DNA of 64,000 bases from Mycobacterium sp. 852002-50816_SCH5313054-b (GTDB lineage Bacteria; Actinomycetota; Actinomycetes; Mycobacteriales; Mycobacteriaceae): contig NZ_LZIC01000050.1 of assembly GCF_001667185.1 (NCBI RefSeq), positions 1-64,000 of the forward strand. The letters run 5' to 3'. Of this stretch, positions 8,875-17,520 are shown piece by piece. The position numbers and the translations under genes are program-made. The notes beneath the pieces are model-generated. The model did not search any database, was not told the origin of the DNA, and was given only the letters and a program-made list of their open reading frames with translations. The first letter of the stretch is position 1, and each line of letters opens with the position of its first letter.

Positions 8875-9204
8875 TCAGTGCCAGGGCATGTCGCGCCAGG
8901 AGTAGTTCGCTCCGTCGCCGATGTCGTGCACGCCGTAGTAGTCCCAGAAGTAGTCGTGGCAGACGTTGCCGTCCCACGGGACCGGCCGGCCCGCCGGAAG
9001 GACATCGCCGGGGCACCAGTGCTGGCAGGATTTCCCGGCCGGGCAGGGGGCGGCCTCGGCCGAAGGCGCGGCCGGCCCCGCACCCCCGAACATCAACAGC
9101 GTCGTTGCTAATCCCACGAATGCCGCTTTCATAAACCGGGGATTATTCCCCGTGCTCGCCGCTGGTGTCCTGCGAAGACGGGAAAATTGCCGCGCTGGGT
9201 TCAT
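8875..9204 (-). CDS. Small secreted cysteine-containing protein
   Basis: 109 residues, not recognised. An Arg-rich N-terminus is followed by a hydrophobic segment MKAAFVGLATTLLMFGG and an Ala-rich cleavage region ending near AEAA. A mature part of about 55 residues contains CPAGKSCQHWCPGD and one more Cys, then Trp/Tyr/Asp-rich sequence (DYFWDYYG) and an ending in DMPWH. Four cysteines suggest two disulfides. ATG 9204 has a good AAGGAG site 6 nt upstream; ATG 9132, directly before the hydrophobic segment, is the alternative and gives 85 residues. It is divergent from the SnoaL-like gene. Similar short Cys/Trp secreted proteins are common in mycobacteria and have no known function. Confidence 0.7.
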   Translation of the reverse strand: MNPARQFSRLRRTPAASTGNNPRFMKAAFVGLATTLLMFGGAGPAAPSAEAAPCPAGKSCQHWCPGDVLPAGRPVPWDGNVCHDYFWDYYGVHDIGDGANYSWRDMPWH

Positions 9205-9302
9205 GTGGGGCTCCTTCGTTGCTGGCGGTCGTGCGGCAAGTGCACACCGCCCGCGTGGCTACCGATCCCAACCTCCGATCAGCTGCGGTGTTGAATCGAT
9301 GC

Positions 9303-9722
9303 ATGTTGAGCCTGGAAGAAATTTCCGACCGCCTCGAGATCCAGCAGCTGCTGGTCGACTACTCCACCGCCATCGACAACCGCCGATTCGACGACCTGGA
9401 CAGGGTGTTCACCGAAGACGCGTACATCGACTACACCGCCCTCGGGGGCATCGAGGGCCACTATCCGGAGGTCAAGAAGTGGCTGTCGGAGGTGCTGCCG
9501 AACTTCCCGGTGTACGCACACATGCTCGGCAACTTCTCGGTGAACGTCGACGGGGATAAGGCCTCATCGCGGGTGATCTGCTTCAACCCGATGGTGCTCG
9601 GCGGCGACAAGGGCCAGGTGCTGTTCTGCGGGCTCTGGTACGACGACGAGTTCCTGCGCACCGCGGAGGGCTGGCGGATGACCCGGCGAGTCGAAGCGAA
9701 GGTCTTCCAGAAGGTGATGTGA
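9303..9722 (+). CDS. SnoaL/NTF2-like domain protein (Rv2910c-like)
   Basis: 139 residues forming a single NTF2-like cone fold. It begins EISDRLEIQQLLVDYSTAIDNRRFDDLDRVF, ends with a Trp-rich strand (GWRMTRR) and has no signal peptide. Members of this group include small isomerases, dehydratases and hydroxylases; the family alone does not give a reaction. The Asp/Tyr residues in TEDAYIDY could line a pocket. ATG 9303 is the start that begins the conserved fold. The gene stands alone ahead of the rpsP operon promoter. Confidence 0.8.
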   Translation: MLSLEEISDRLEIQQLLVDYSTAIDNRRFDDLDRVFTEDAYIDYTALGGIEGHYPEVKKWLSEVLPNFPVYAHMLGNFSVNVDGDKASSRVICFNPMVLGGDKGQVLFCGLWYDDEFLRTAEGWRMTRRVEAKVFQKVM

Positions 9723-9728
9723 CGGAAT

Positions 9729-9758
9729 TTCAGTCCGGGGGCCGCGTTCTGGCACAAT
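9729..9758 (+). promoter_or_regulatory. Probable promoter of the rpsP operon
   Basis: TTCAGT (9729-9734), 18 bp, then CACAAT (9753-9758) preceded by TGG. An almost identical arrangement (TTCAAT, 17 bp, TGG-CACAAT) lies ahead of rplS at 13005-13033. It leaves a leader of roughly 115 nt before rpsP, with an AGGAGA site at 9865-9870. Confidence 0.45.
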
Positions 9759-9882
9759 GGGCGGCTGTCCGCCGCGCGGTTACGACCGGCCGGTGGTCAC
9801 ACACGCGAGGCAAAACCGGATCCGGGTATCCCGCCCGAATCGCTGAATTGCAGCGTGACACCACAGGAGATATCGCTTAACC

Positions 9883-10419
9883 ATGGCTGTGAAGATCAAG
9901 CTCACCCGGCTTGGCAAAATCCGCAATCCCCAGTACCGCATCGCCGTCGCCGACGCGCGCACCCGCCGCGACGGCCGCTCGATCGAGGTCATCGGCCGGT
10001 ACCACCCGAAGGAAGAGCCGAGCCTCATCGAGATCAACTCCGAGCGCGCCCAGTACTGGCTGTCGGTGGGCGCCCAGCCGACAGAGCCCGTCCTCAAGCT
10101 GCTGAAGATCACCGGTGACTGGCAGAAGTTCAAGGGGCTGCCCGGCGCCGAGGGCAGCCTGAAGACCAAGCCGGCCAAGCCCTCCAAGCTGGAGCTGTTC
10201 AACGCCGCGCTGGCCGAGGCCGACGGCGGTCCCACCACCGAGGCCGCCAAGCCGAAGAAGAAGGCACCGGCCAAGAAGGCCGCCAAGGCCGCCGAAGAGG
10301 CGCCCGCGGCCGCCGCCGCCGCTGCCGAGCCGGCCGCCGCCGCCGCCGAGCCGGCCGCCGACGCGCCTGCCGAGGCCGGCGAGCAGCCCGAGCCCGCCGC
10401 ACCCGCCGCGGAAAGCTGA
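9883..10419 (+). CDS. rpsP: 30S ribosomal protein bS16
   Basis: 178 residues. The first ~85 residues are the bS16 fold ([20 protein letters not shown] start, [14 protein letters not shown]) that binds 16S rRNA and supports 30S assembly. The rest is a long Ala/Lys/Pro/Glu-rich tail, usual in mycobacteria (bS16 is ~82 residues in E. coli) and probably disordered. First gene of rpsP-khpA-rimM-trmD, the classical assembly/maturation operon. AGGAGA lies 12 nt before the ATG. Confidence 0.98.
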   Translation: MAVKIKLTRLGKIRNPQYRIAVADARTRRDGRSIEVIGRYHPKEEPSLIEINSERAQYWLSVGAQPTEPVLKLLKITGDWQKFKGLPGAEGSLKTKPAKPSKLELFNAALAEADGGPTTEAAKPKKKAPAKKAAKAAEEAPAAAAAAAEPAAAAAEPAADAPAEAGEQPEPAAPAAES

Positions 10420-10424
10420 CCCAG

Positions 10425-10667
10425 GTGAGCACGGTCGTCGTTGACGCAGTCGAGCACCTGGTCCGCGGGATCGTCGACAATCCGGACGATGTCCGGGTGG
10501 ACATGGTGACCAATCGGCGTGGGCGCACCGTCGAGGTGCACGTCCACCCCGACGACCTCGGCAAGGTGATCGGTCGGGGCGGACGCACCGCGACCGCGTT
10601 GCGCACACTGGTCGCCGGGATCGGTGGCCGCGGTATCCGCGTCGACGTGGTGGACACCGACCAGTAG
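10425..10667 (+). CDS. khpA: KH-domain RNA-binding protein KhpA
   Basis: 80 residues, a single type-II KH domain with the RNA-contacting loop GRGGRT at about residues 46-51. KhpA proteins bind RNA broadly, often with KhpB/Jag, and influence cell shape and ribosome-related functions in other bacteria. GTG start 5 bp after the rpsP stop, so it is translationally linked to bS16. Corresponds to Rv2908c. Confidence 0.93.
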   Translation: MSTVVVDAVEHLVRGIVDNPDDVRVDMVTNRRGRTVEVHVHPDDLGKVIGRGGRTATALRTLVAGIGGRGIRVDVVDTDQ

Positions 10668-10691
10668 CGGGGCGCTGCGGATGGAACTCCC

Positions 10692-11213
10692 TTGGAGTTG
10701 ACGGTCGGGCGCGTGGTCAAGGCGCACGGCATCGGCGGCGAGCTTGTCGTGGAGGTCCGCACCGACGATCCCGCCGCCCGCTTCGCCCCGGGTAACACGT
10801 TGCGCGCCAAGAACTCTCGGAGCGGCGACGAAGCCAGCTTCGTCGTCGATCAGGTGCGCGAGCACGGCGCGCGGCTGCTGGTTCGGTTGGCCGGGGTGGA
10901 CGACCGCGACGCCGCCGACGCGTTACGAGGCAGCTTGTTCCTGGTGGACTCCGCGGAGCTGCCGCCGATCGACGAGCCGGATACCTACTACGACCACCAA
11001 CTCGAGGGCCTGAGCGTCCGCACCACGACGGGGCGGGACGTCGGCGTCGTCACCGAGGTGCTGCACACCGCCGGCGGTGAGCTGCTGGCGGTGCGGCGCG
11101 GCGACGGCGGGGAGGTGCTGGTTCCGTTCGTCGGCGCGATCGTCACGTCGGTGTCGCTGGACGACGGCACTGTCGAGATCGATCCGCCCGAGGGTCTGCT
11201 GGACCTGGCATGA
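10692..11213 (+). CDS. rimM: Ribosome maturation factor RimM
   Basis: 173 residues. The N-terminal RimM domain has [15 protein letters not shown]. The C-terminal PRC-barrel part has YYDHQLEGL and later VPFVGAIV. RimM helps process 16S rRNA and assemble the 30S head near uS19. A TTG start at 10692 is chosen because the first residues (M-E-L-T-V-G-R) match the family; the nearby ATG 10681 is out of frame. The stop overlaps the trmD start (ATGA). Confidence 0.95.
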   Translation: MELTVGRVVKAHGIGGELVVEVRTDDPAARFAPGNTLRAKNSRSGDEASFVVDQVREHGARLLVRLAGVDDRDAADALRGSLFLVDSAELPPIDEPDTYYDHQLEGLSVRTTTGRDVGVVTEVLHTAGGELLAVRRGDGGEVLVPFVGAIVTSVSLDDGTVEIDPPEGLLDLA

Positions 11214-11899
11214 GGATCGACGTCGTCACCATCTTCCCGGCCTATCTCGAGCCCCTGCGACAATCGTTGCCCGGCAAGGCGATTGCGTCGGGCCTGGTGG
11301 ATCTGCAGGTGCACGACCTGCGGCGCTGGACCTACGACGTGCACCACTCGGTGGACGACGCGCCCTACGGCGGCGGCCCGGGGATGGTGATGAAGGCGCC
11401 GGTGTGGGGCGAGGCGCTGGACGAAACGTGTTCCGGCGACACGCTTCTGGTCGTGCCCACCCCCGCCGGCGCGCTGTTCACGCAGGCGACCGCGCAGCGC
11501 TGGAGCGCCGAGCGGCACCTGGTGTTCGCCTGCGGGCGGTACGAGGGCATCGACCAGCGGGTCATCGAGGACGCCGCCCGACGGATCCGGGTCGAAGAGG
11601 TGTCGATCGGTGACTACGTGTTGCCGGGCGGGGAGTCCGCGGCCGTGGTGATGATCGAAGCCGTGCTACGGCTGGTGGGCGGCGTGCTGGGCAATCCCGC
11701 GTCGCTGCAGGAGGATTCGCACTCGCCGGCGCTGGACCGGCTGCTGGAGGGCCCCAGCTACACCCGGCCGCCGAGCTGGCGTGGCCTCGACGTCCCCGAG
11801 GTCCTGTTGTCCGGTGATCACGCGCGCATCGCCGCCTGGCGCCGCGAGGTCTCGCTGCAGCGCACGCGGGAACGCCGCCCCGATCTGTTGGACGAGTAG
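11210..11899 (+). CDS. trmD: tRNA (guanine-N1-)-methyltransferase TrmD
   Basis: 229 residues. It methylates G37 next to the anticodon, preventing +1 frameshifting, with S-adenosylmethionine as donor. SPOUT fold: [10 protein letters not shown] at the start, the SAM-binding trefoil knot with YEGIDQRV and [11 protein letters not shown], and C-terminal [16 protein letters not shown]. The 4-bp overlap with rimM means coupled translation. It is the last gene of the operon; lppW converges 26 bp away. Confidence 0.98.
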   Translation: MRIDVVTIFPAYLEPLRQSLPGKAIASGLVDLQVHDLRRWTYDVHHSVDDAPYGGGPGMVMKAPVWGEALDETCSGDTLLVVPTPAGALFTQATAQRWSAERHLVFACGRYEGIDQRVIEDAARRIRVEEVSIGDYVLPGGESAAVVMIEAVLRLVGGVLGNPASLQEDSHSPALDRLLEGPSYTRPPSWRGLDVPEVLLSGDHARIAAWRREVSLQRTRERRPDLLDE

Positions 11900-11925
11900 C
11901 AGCCCTGCGCCGTAACCGGCGAGGC

Positions 11926-12882
11926 TCAGATCCGACCGCTGGGGAAGATCGTCTTGACGGCCTGGGTGATGGTCTGCCGCGCGGTGGCGTCGTCGGAGGA
12001 CTGCAGCGACTGGACCACCATGACGTAGCGGTGGTCCGCGCCGATCACGCCCGTCGACAGGTGCACCCAGTCGCTGCCGATGCAGCACATCCAGCCCTGC
12101 TTGACGGCGACCGGTTCGGCGAACAGGCCCTCCGGAATGCCGAACCGCTGCGGGTAGCCGTCGATCCCGGTGGGGGTGGACTGGGCCAGGTCGTTGACGA
12201 TGATCATGCCGCGCTCGGCGGGCAGCCCGCCCGACCCGTCCAGCAGCATGTCGTAGTAGCGGACCAGGTCGGTCAGCGAGCTCATCGTGTTCCACCAGCG
12301 CCCGTCGCTGGGCGGGGTGGTGGATGACAGGCCGTAGCGGGTCGCGACCTGGCTGATGATCGCGTCGCCGCCGCCCTGACCCCAGAACTTCTCTGCCGCG
12401 CCGTCGTCGGACGACTGCAACATGACGTCCAGGGCCTGCCGGTCCTCCGGGGACAGGGTGGTCCTGCCCTGGGACTCGGCCAGCAGCAGGTCGTCGGCGA
12501 TGAACAGCTTGGCCACCGAGGCGGTGCCGATGACCTGGCTGTTGCCGTTGGAGACCAGCTCATGCGTCTTGCGATCGAGCACGGCCACCGACAGCGTGGC
12601 CCCGGCGACGGCGGAATCGTCGATGGCCTGCTGAATCCGCGCCGGCAGACCGCCGAACACGGTTCCGGCCAGCGCCTGCGGTGGCCCGTGCATCGGCACG
12701 GCGTCCAGCAGCAGCTGAACCATCTCGGGCTGCTTGAGCGGCTGACGCACGGGCGCGCTGGTCTCCGGGCTTTCCGACACCTTCGGTTGGCTTTGGCGGT
12801 CCACCAGAGCCTCGTCGCACCCCGCCAGCACCAGCGTCACCGCCGCCACGGCGGCGAGCACGGTGAGCGGGCGGGGGCGCAT
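11926..12882 (-). CDS. lppW: Lipoprotein LppW, beta-lactamase/transpeptidase-like fold
   Basis: 318 residues. The lipoprotein signal peptide has lipobox LAGC at residues 19-22, so the mature protein would be anchored at Cys22 in the outer leaflet of the plasma membrane. A serine-hydrolase-like domain has T-A-S-V-A-K (Ser122, Lys125) in the SxxK position, followed by SSDDGAAEKFWGQGG and a late CCIGSDW region. No clear KTG is present, so activity is uncertain. AAGGAGA precedes the ATG. It sits between trmD and rplS on the opposite strand, as in M. tuberculosis (Rv2905). Confidence 0.87.
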   Translation of the reverse strand: MRPRPLTVLAAVAAVTLVLAGCDEALVDRQSQPKVSESPETSAPVRQPLKQPEMVQLLLDAVPMHGPPQALAGTVFGGLPARIQQAIDDSAVAGATLSVAVLDRKTHELVSNGNSQVIGTASVAKLFIADDLLLAESQGRTTLSPEDRQALDVMLQSSDDGAAEKFWGQGGGDAIISQVATRYGLSSTTPPSDGRWWNTMSSLTDLVRYYDMLLDGSGGLPAERGMIIVNDLAQSTPTGIDGYPQRFGIPEGLFAEPVAVKQGWMCCIGSDWVHLSTGVIGADHRYVMVVQSLQSSDDATARQTITQAVKTIFPSGRI

Positions 12883-13187
12883 GTGTGGATCTCCTTGGTT
12901 GCCTCGGGCGCAAACGGGCCGATTGGCGCGTTTGGACCCGAGTCATATGTAACCACTCACCAGCGTCTTCGGCTGCGTATGAACCGCGACGTTTACATGT
13001 GATTTTCAATGCACGCGGGCCATCTGGCACAATTGCTCAGTTGTCTCGAACCCGTCAGCGGGCCGGGCCGCTTGCCGGCCGCTGCGAGATACGCATAAAA
13101 GCCCGAAACCCATCGGCTTGTGACCGCCCCACGCCCGGCGTGTGGCACGCGTCGTAGGCCGCGACCGCAAGGATGTGTCTTTCTACG
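12883..13187 (+). promoter_or_regulatory. Intergenic region with rplS promoter and structured leader
   Basis: 305 bp without a gene. TTCAAT (13005-13010), 17 bp, then CACAAT (13028-13033) preceded by TGG resembles the rpsP promoter. This leaves a ~145-nt leader containing a GC-rich hairpin (AGCGGGCCGG at 13057-13066 against CCGGCCGCT at 13075-13083). Ribosomal-protein leaders often mediate feedback; here that is only inference. The lppW ribosome site (AAGGAGA, minus strand) is at the left end. Confidence 0.4.
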
Positions 13188-13529
13188 ATGAACAGGCTGG
13201 ACTTCGTCGACCAGGCGTCGCTGCGCGACGACATCCCGGCCTTCAGCCCGGGCGACACCATCAACGTGCACGTCAAGGTCATCGAGGGCGCCAAGGAGCG
13301 TATCCAGGTGTTCAAGGGCGTGGTGATCCGCCGACAGGGCGGAGGCATCCGCGAGACGTTCACCGTGCGCAAGGAGAGCTATGGCGTCGGCGTCGAGCGG
13401 ACCTTCCCGGTGCACTCGCCGAACATCGACCACATCGAGGTGGTAACCCGTGGCGACGTGCGCCGCGCGAAGCTGTACTACCTGCGTGAACTCCGCGGCA
13501 AGAAGGCCAAGATCAAGGAAAAGCGCTGA
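13188..13529 (+). CDS. rplS: 50S ribosomal protein bL19
   Basis: 113 residues and complete. The conserved [19 protein letters not shown] and [18 protein letters not shown] are present, and it ends in a basic tail KKAKIKEKR. bL19 lies at the 30S-50S interface. ATG 13188 gives the standard N-terminus MNRLDFVDQ; an in-frame upstream start adds five non-conserved residues. lepB starts 48 bp downstream with its own promoter-like element. Confidence 0.98.
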   Translation: MNRLDFVDQASLRDDIPAFSPGDTINVHVKVIEGAKERIQVFKGVVIRRQGGGIRETFTVRKESYGVGVERTFPVHSPNIDHIEVVTRGDVRRAKLYYLRELRGKKAKIKEKR

Positions 13530-13577
13530 CCGGACGCGGTTCACCAGGCCACAATCAATGCTGGCTACGCTGATCCC

Positions 13578-14441
13578 GTGACCGACAACCCGGACCCATC
13601 TGCGCCCCAGTCCGACGCCGGCCAGCCGGAGCCGAAGGTCTCCACCCGCGACCCCGACGCGTCCGACGCGTCCCCGTCGCTCGACGCGGCCGAGCCGGAG
13701 CCCAAGAAGAAGTCCACGCTGCGCGAACTCGCGATCCTCGCGGTGATCGCGATCGCGCTCTACTACTTCATGCTGACGTTCATCGCCCGCCCGTACCTGA
13801 TTCCGTCGGAATCGATGGAGCCCACCCTGCATGGCTGCACCGGGTGCGTCGGGGACCGGATCATGGTGGACAAGGTCACTTACCGGTTTTTCGGCGCTCC
13901 GCGCCCCGGTGACGTCATCGTCTTCAAGGGGCCGCCGGCGTGGAACGCCGGATACAAATCGATCCGTTCGAACAACACCGCGCTGCGCTGGGTGCAGGAC
14001 GGTCTGTCGGTCATCGGTTTCGTGCCGCCCGACGAAAACGACCTGGTGAAGCGCGTCATCGCGGTCGGGGGACAGACCGTGCAGTGCCGGGCCGACACCG
14101 GGCTGACGGTCGACGGTAAGCCGCTCAAGGAGCCGTACCTGGATCCGAACACCATGATGGCCGACCCGGCGAAGTACCCGTGCCTGGGCAGCGAGTTCGG
14201 GCCCGTCGCCGTCCCGCAGGGACGGCTGTGGGTGATGGGCGACAACCGGACGCACTCGGCGGACTCCCGGGCCCACTGCACCAGCGTCCCGGCCGAAGCT
14301 CTCAAAGGCATCCTGTGCACCGGTGACCCGAATTCGGGAACGGTGCCGGTGTCCAACGTCATCGGCAAGGCGAGGTTCATCGTGTGGCCGCCGTCGCGCT
14401 GGGGCGGGGTCGGATCGGTGAATCCCCAACAGGGTCAATAG
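13578..14441 (+). CDS. lepB: Type I signal peptidase LepB
   Basis: 287 residues. An acidic/Pro-rich cytoplasmic N-terminus of ~45 residues precedes one membrane helix at about 50-70. The catalytic domain faces the cell-wall side. Ser79 in SESMEPTL and Lys158 in [10 protein letters not shown] form the Ser/Lys dyad, and [11 protein letters not shown] is the conserved late box. It cleaves Sec/Tat signal peptides. The GTG start lies 6 nt after TACGCT (13566-13571), so it is probably leaderless. rnhB follows after 2 bp. Confidence 0.97.
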   Translation: MTDNPDPSAPQSDAGQPEPKVSTRDPDASDASPSLDAAEPEPKKKSTLRELAILAVIAIALYYFMLTFIARPYLIPSESMEPTLHGCTGCVGDRIMVDKVTYRFFGAPRPGDVIVFKGPPAWNAGYKSIRSNNTALRWVQDGLSVIGFVPPDENDLVKRVIAVGGQTVQCRADTGLTVDGKPLKEPYLDPNTMMADPAKYPCLGSEFGPVAVPQGRLWVMGDNRTHSADSRAHCTSVPAEALKGILCTGDPNSGTVPVSNVIGKARFIVWPPSRWGGVGSVNPQQGQ

Positions 14442-14443
14442 CC

Positions 14444-15172
14444 GTGACCACCACGTGGCCGCCGCGGACGGTGATCCGCAAGTCGTCCGGGATGCGCACC
14501 CTGGAGTCGGCGCTGTATCGCAGCGGCCTGGGGCCGGTGGCCGGGGTGGACGAGGTGGGCCGCGGCGCCTGCGCGGGCCCGCTGGTGGTGGCGGCCTGCG
14601 TGCTCGGTCCGGGCAGATTGGAAAGCCTTGCCGCCCTTGACGATTCGAAGAAGCTTACCGAAAAGCTGCGGGAGCGACTGTTCCCCCTGATCCGCCGCTA
14701 CGCGTTGGCCTACCACGTGGTGTTCATCCCTTCGACCGAGGTCGACCGCCGCGGGGTACACGTGGCCAACATCGAGGGCATGCGGCGCGCGGTGGCCGGC
14801 CTGTCCGTCCGTCCGGGGTATGTGCTCAGCGACGGCTTCCGCGTGCCCGGGCTGCCGATGCCGTCGCTGCCGGTGATCGGGGGGGACGCCGCGGCCGCCT
14901 GCATCGCCGCGGCGAGCGTGCTGGCGAAGGTCAGCCGCGACCGGCTGATGGTCGCCATGGACGCCGACCACCCGGGCTACGGCTTCGCCGACCACAAGGG
15001 CTACAGCACCCCGGCGCACTCGACGGCGCTGACCCGGCTGGGGCCCTGCGCCGAGCACCGCTATTCGTTCATCAACGTCCGGCGCGTGGCTCTAGGGCCA
15101 GACGGATCGGGCGCCCGGGTGGTGGCGGAGTGCAAACCCGACCCTCCCGCCGACCGGGACGGGTACCGGTGA
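14444..15172 (+). CDS. rnhB: Ribonuclease HII
   Basis: 242 residues. It removes ribonucleotides and RNA from RNA-DNA hybrids. The active site begins with GVDEVGRG (Asp36, Glu37), and the later acidic residues are in LSDGF and the [10 protein letters not shown] region. A C-terminal Arg/Pro-rich tail is not conserved. The GTG start is 2 bp after the lepB stop, which indicates coupled translation, and the N-terminus [13 protein letters not shown] matches mycobacterial RnhB. Confidence 0.96.
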   Translation: MTTTWPPRTVIRKSSGMRTLESALYRSGLGPVAGVDEVGRGACAGPLVVAACVLGPGRLESLAALDDSKKLTEKLRERLFPLIRRYALAYHVVFIPSTEVDRRGVHVANIEGMRRAVAGLSVRPGYVLSDGFRVPGLPMPSLPVIGGDAAAACIAAASVLAKVSRDRLMVAMDADHPGYGFADHKGYSTPAHSTALTRLGPCAEHRYSFINVRRVALGPDGSGARVVAECKPDPPADRDGYR

Positions 15173-15230
15173 GGAAAGATGGGACAGGTTCCCACGTGGC
15201 GACGGAGGCGTCTGAGCAGATGAGTGGCAG

Positions 15231-15536
15231 ATGAGCGCAGAAGATCTCGAAAAGTACGAAACCGAGATGGAGCTCTCGCTCTACCGCGAATACAAGGACA
15301 TCGTCGGTCAGTTCAGCTACGTCGTGGAAACCGAGCGGCGCTTCTATCTGGCTAACAGCGTGGAGATGGTGCCGCGCAACGCCGACGGCGAGGTGTACTT
15401 CGAGCTGCGACTGTCCGACGCCTGGGTGTGGGATATGTACCGGCCGGCCCGTTTCGTCAAGCAGGTGCGGGTGGTCACCTTCAAGGACGTCAACATCGAA
15501 GAGGTCGAAAAGCCCGAACTGCGGCTGCCCGAGTAG
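15231..15536 (+). CDS. DUF2469 family conserved protein (Rv2901c-like)
   Basis: 101 residues, rich in acidic and aromatic residues (EDLEKYETEMELSLYREY; DAWVWDMYRPARFVKQV). It is highly conserved in actinobacteria next to rnhB and lepB. Function unknown; the neighbourhood hints at RNA or secretion housekeeping, but this is only association. No membrane segment or signal peptide. It starts 58 bp after rnhB and ends 9 bp from the convergent GAF-ANTAR gene. Confidence 0.9.
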   Translation: MSAEDLEKYETEMELSLYREYKDIVGQFSYVVETERRFYLANSVEMVPRNADGEVYFELRLSDAWVWDMYRPARFVKQVRVVTFKDVNIEEVEKPELRLPE

Positions 15537-15545
15537 CGCGAGCGT

Positions 15546-16316
15546 CTAGGTGTTCGGCGGGAGCGTCGTCTCGCCGTCGGACGGCAGCTGACCGCGGCCT
15601 TCGATGACGGCGCGCGCCACGTCCGCCAGCTTGATGTTCAGCGCCTGGGAGTGGCGCCGCAGCAGGTCGAACGCCTGATCCTCGGTCATGTTGTGCAGCA
15701 GCATCAGCATGCCGACCGCCTTGCCGATCTCGCGGTTGCTCAGCAGCCCCCGCCGCAGGCTCGAGGCGTCCTCGCCCTTGACGACCGCGTTGATGGCCAC
15801 GCTGGCGAACGCCGCCAGCACCGCCGCCCGGCCGGCCGACTCGGCGTCGAACATGTTGGGCGTGTCGCTGAACAGGTTCAGCGCGGCCCCCTTGCGCTTC
15901 TCAACCAACAGCCGAAAGCCCATGGCCCCGCGCACCGGGGTTTCCGCGACCAGGACGGCGGCCAGCTTGGGCCACAGCGACGGCGTGGTCAGGTCGGTGT
16001 CGATCTGGGGCGTCTCCTCCTCGATGGCGTCGATGCAGGGACCGTCTCCGGCGCGCCGCTCCAGCTCGTCGACCTGGTGTGCGAGGCGGTCGCTCGCGCC
16101 GACCGTGACGTAGCGGTCGCCCTCCCGCAGCATCAGGCTGGCGTGGTCACAGCCGCGGACGGTCAGGGTCGCGGCGATGCAGATGGCGGCGTACATCTGG
16201 GCGGCGTCCGAGCCCTGATAGATGATCTCGGCGAGGGCGGCGAAGACGGTCGCCGGGTCGGCCTTGTCCCCGCCCGGTGTCGGACCGTCCGCGACGGCAT
16301 GTGCGTCGTCTGCCAC
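15546..16316 (-). CDS. GAF and ANTAR domain RNA-binding regulator
   Basis: 256 residues. A GAF sensor domain at about 25-165 (TVRGCDHASLML, GPCIDAIEEE, NLFSDTPNMFD) is followed by a C-terminal ANTAR domain at about 180-240 (LLSNREIGKAVGMLM, TEDQAFDLLRRHSQ, NIKLADVARAVIEG). ANTAR domains bind paired RNA hairpins and act as antiterminators or translation regulators. The GAF domain may sense a small molecule; no kinase partner is adjacent. The GTG 16316 start gives the N-terminus MADDAHAVA. The divergent epimerase gene has a tandem hairpin in its leader that could be a target. Confidence 0.88.
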   Translation of the reverse strand: MADDAHAVADGPTPGGDKADPATVFAALAEIIYQGSDAAQMYAAICIAATLTVRGCDHASLMLREGDRYVTVGASDRLAHQVDELERRAGDGPCIDAIEEETPQIDTDLTTPSLWPKLAAVLVAETPVRGAMGFRLLVEKRKGAALNLFSDTPNMFDAESAGRAAVLAAFASVAINAVVKGEDASSLRRGLLSNREIGKAVGMLMLLHNMTEDQAFDLLRRHSQALNIKLADVARAVIEGRGQLPSDGETTLPPNT

Positions 16317-16447
16317 GTCGTGTCCCCGTTCCTGCGGTGCCGGTGTTGACCCGCAATCGCCGTAGATTATCGGTAGCCAACACGGGTCCCACACGCTGTA
16401 TGGCCGGTTGCCGGGCAAATGGGCGGCGTGGCTGCTCACGCTTCCCT

Positions 16448-16482
16448 GTCGAGAGTATCGACTTGCGAGTTTGGTCACTCGT
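16448..16482 (+). promoter_or_regulatory. Tandem small hairpins in the epimerase leader (possible ANTAR target)
   Basis: Hairpin 1: GTCGA-GAGTA-TCGAC (16448-16462). Hairpin 2: CGAGT-TTGGTC-ACTCG (16466-16481), with a hexaloop whose fourth base is G; a G-U pair can extend it to 16465-16482. They are 2-3 nt apart and ~20 nt before the ribosome site. ANTAR proteins recognise paired hexaloop hairpins (A at 1, G at 4), and this pair only partly fits. Confidence 0.3.
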
Positions 16483-16518
16483 GGTTTCGAAGCCGTGCGG
16501 GAGGGAAGGTCATCCCAA

Positions 16519-17499
16519 ATGGGGCTGACCGTTGCGGTGACCGGACCGACCGGGGAGATCGGCATCTCGGCGGTGACGGCGCTCGAGCGTGAGCCCGCGG
16601 TGGACACCATCATCGGGATGGCGCGACGGCCGTTCGACCCGGTTTCGTGCGGCTGGCAAAAGACCGTCTACCAGCGGGGCGACATCCTCGACCGCGAGGC
16701 CGTCGACGCCCTGGTGGCGCAGGCCGACGTGGTGGTCCACCTGGCGTTCATCATCATGGGCTCCCGCGAGGAGAGCTCGCGCATCAACCTGCAGGGCACC
16801 CGAAACGTATTCGAGGCGACGGTCGCCGCCGAGCGCCCGCGGCGCCTGGTGTACACGTCGTCGGTGGCGGCCTACGGCTACCACTCCGACAATCCGGTCC
16901 CGCTGACCGAGGACGTGCCCACCCGGGGATCCGCCGAGCACTACTACTCGGCGCAGAAGGCGGCGTGTGAGGCGCTGCTGGCCGACATCACCAAAGGCTC
17001 GTCGCTCGAGGTGTTCGTCCTGCGGCCGTGCATCGTCGCCGGGCCCAAGGCGACCGCGCTGGCCGACGCGATGCCGTGGAATCAGCTGCCCGGCCCGGTG
17101 CGCGCCATTTCCAAGGTGGCGCCGATGCTCAAGCCGGTGGTGCCCGATCCGGGTTTCCCGCTGCAGTTGGTCCACCACGACGACGTCGCCGAAGCGATCG
17201 CGTTGGCGGCGACGGCCCCGGCGCCGCCCGGGGCATACAACATCGCCGGCGACGGCCTGGTGACGGTTTCCGAGGTGGTCAAGGCGCTGGGCGGCCGGCC
17301 GGTACGGGTGCCCGCCGTGGCCGCCTCGGCGGCGTCCGCGGCGATTTCGCGGGTCCCGTTCGTCCCGTCCATGCTGGAATGGCTGCACGTCGCTCGGACA
17401 TCGGTGGTGATGGACACCACCAAGGCGAGGACCCAGCTGGGCTGGCGGCCGGTCCACTCGGCGCAGGAGACGCTGGCGGCGCTGGCCCATGTAGTTTGA
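16519..17499 (+). CDS. NAD-dependent epimerase/dehydratase (extended SDR)
   Basis: 326 residues. N-terminal Rossmann motif VTGPTGEIG at about residues 7-15, Asp-rich DILDREAV, the substrate region VYTSSVAAYG, and a Y-x-x-x-K pair in HYYSAQKAA. The C-terminal part resembles sugar-nucleotide or sterol/lipid-modifying extended SDRs; the substrate is not evident. ATG 16519 has GGGAAGG ~9 nt upstream. The gene is divergent from the GAF-ANTAR gene, and fdhD follows 21 bp later. In M. tuberculosis fdhF lies between these blocks, and it is not seen here. Confidence 0.85.
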   Translation: MGLTVAVTGPTGEIGISAVTALEREPAVDTIIGMARRPFDPVSCGWQKTVYQRGDILDREAVDALVAQADVVVHLAFIIMGSREESSRINLQGTRNVFEATVAAERPRRLVYTSSVAAYGYHSDNPVPLTEDVPTRGSAEHYYSAQKAACEALLADITKGSSLEVFVLRPCIVAGPKATALADAMPWNQLPGPVRAISKVAPMLKPVVPDPGFPLQLVHHDDVAEAIALAATAPAPPGAYNIAGDGLVTVSEVVKALGGRPVRVPAVAASAASAAISRVPFVPSMLEWLHVARTSVVMDTTKARTQLGWRPVHSAQETLAALAHVV

Positions 17500-17520
17500 T
17501 CGCATGAGGTTCCGGCGCCG

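Noticed and set aside
8829-9083. N-terminal extension of dacB2
   Set aside because: Arg/Thr-rich sequence ahead of a clear signal peptide. It overlaps the small secreted protein gene in another frame.
10230-10419. Ala/Lys repeat in rpsP as a frameshift or repeat expansion
   Set aside because: Low-complexity bS16 tails are normal in mycobacteria and the frame is intact.
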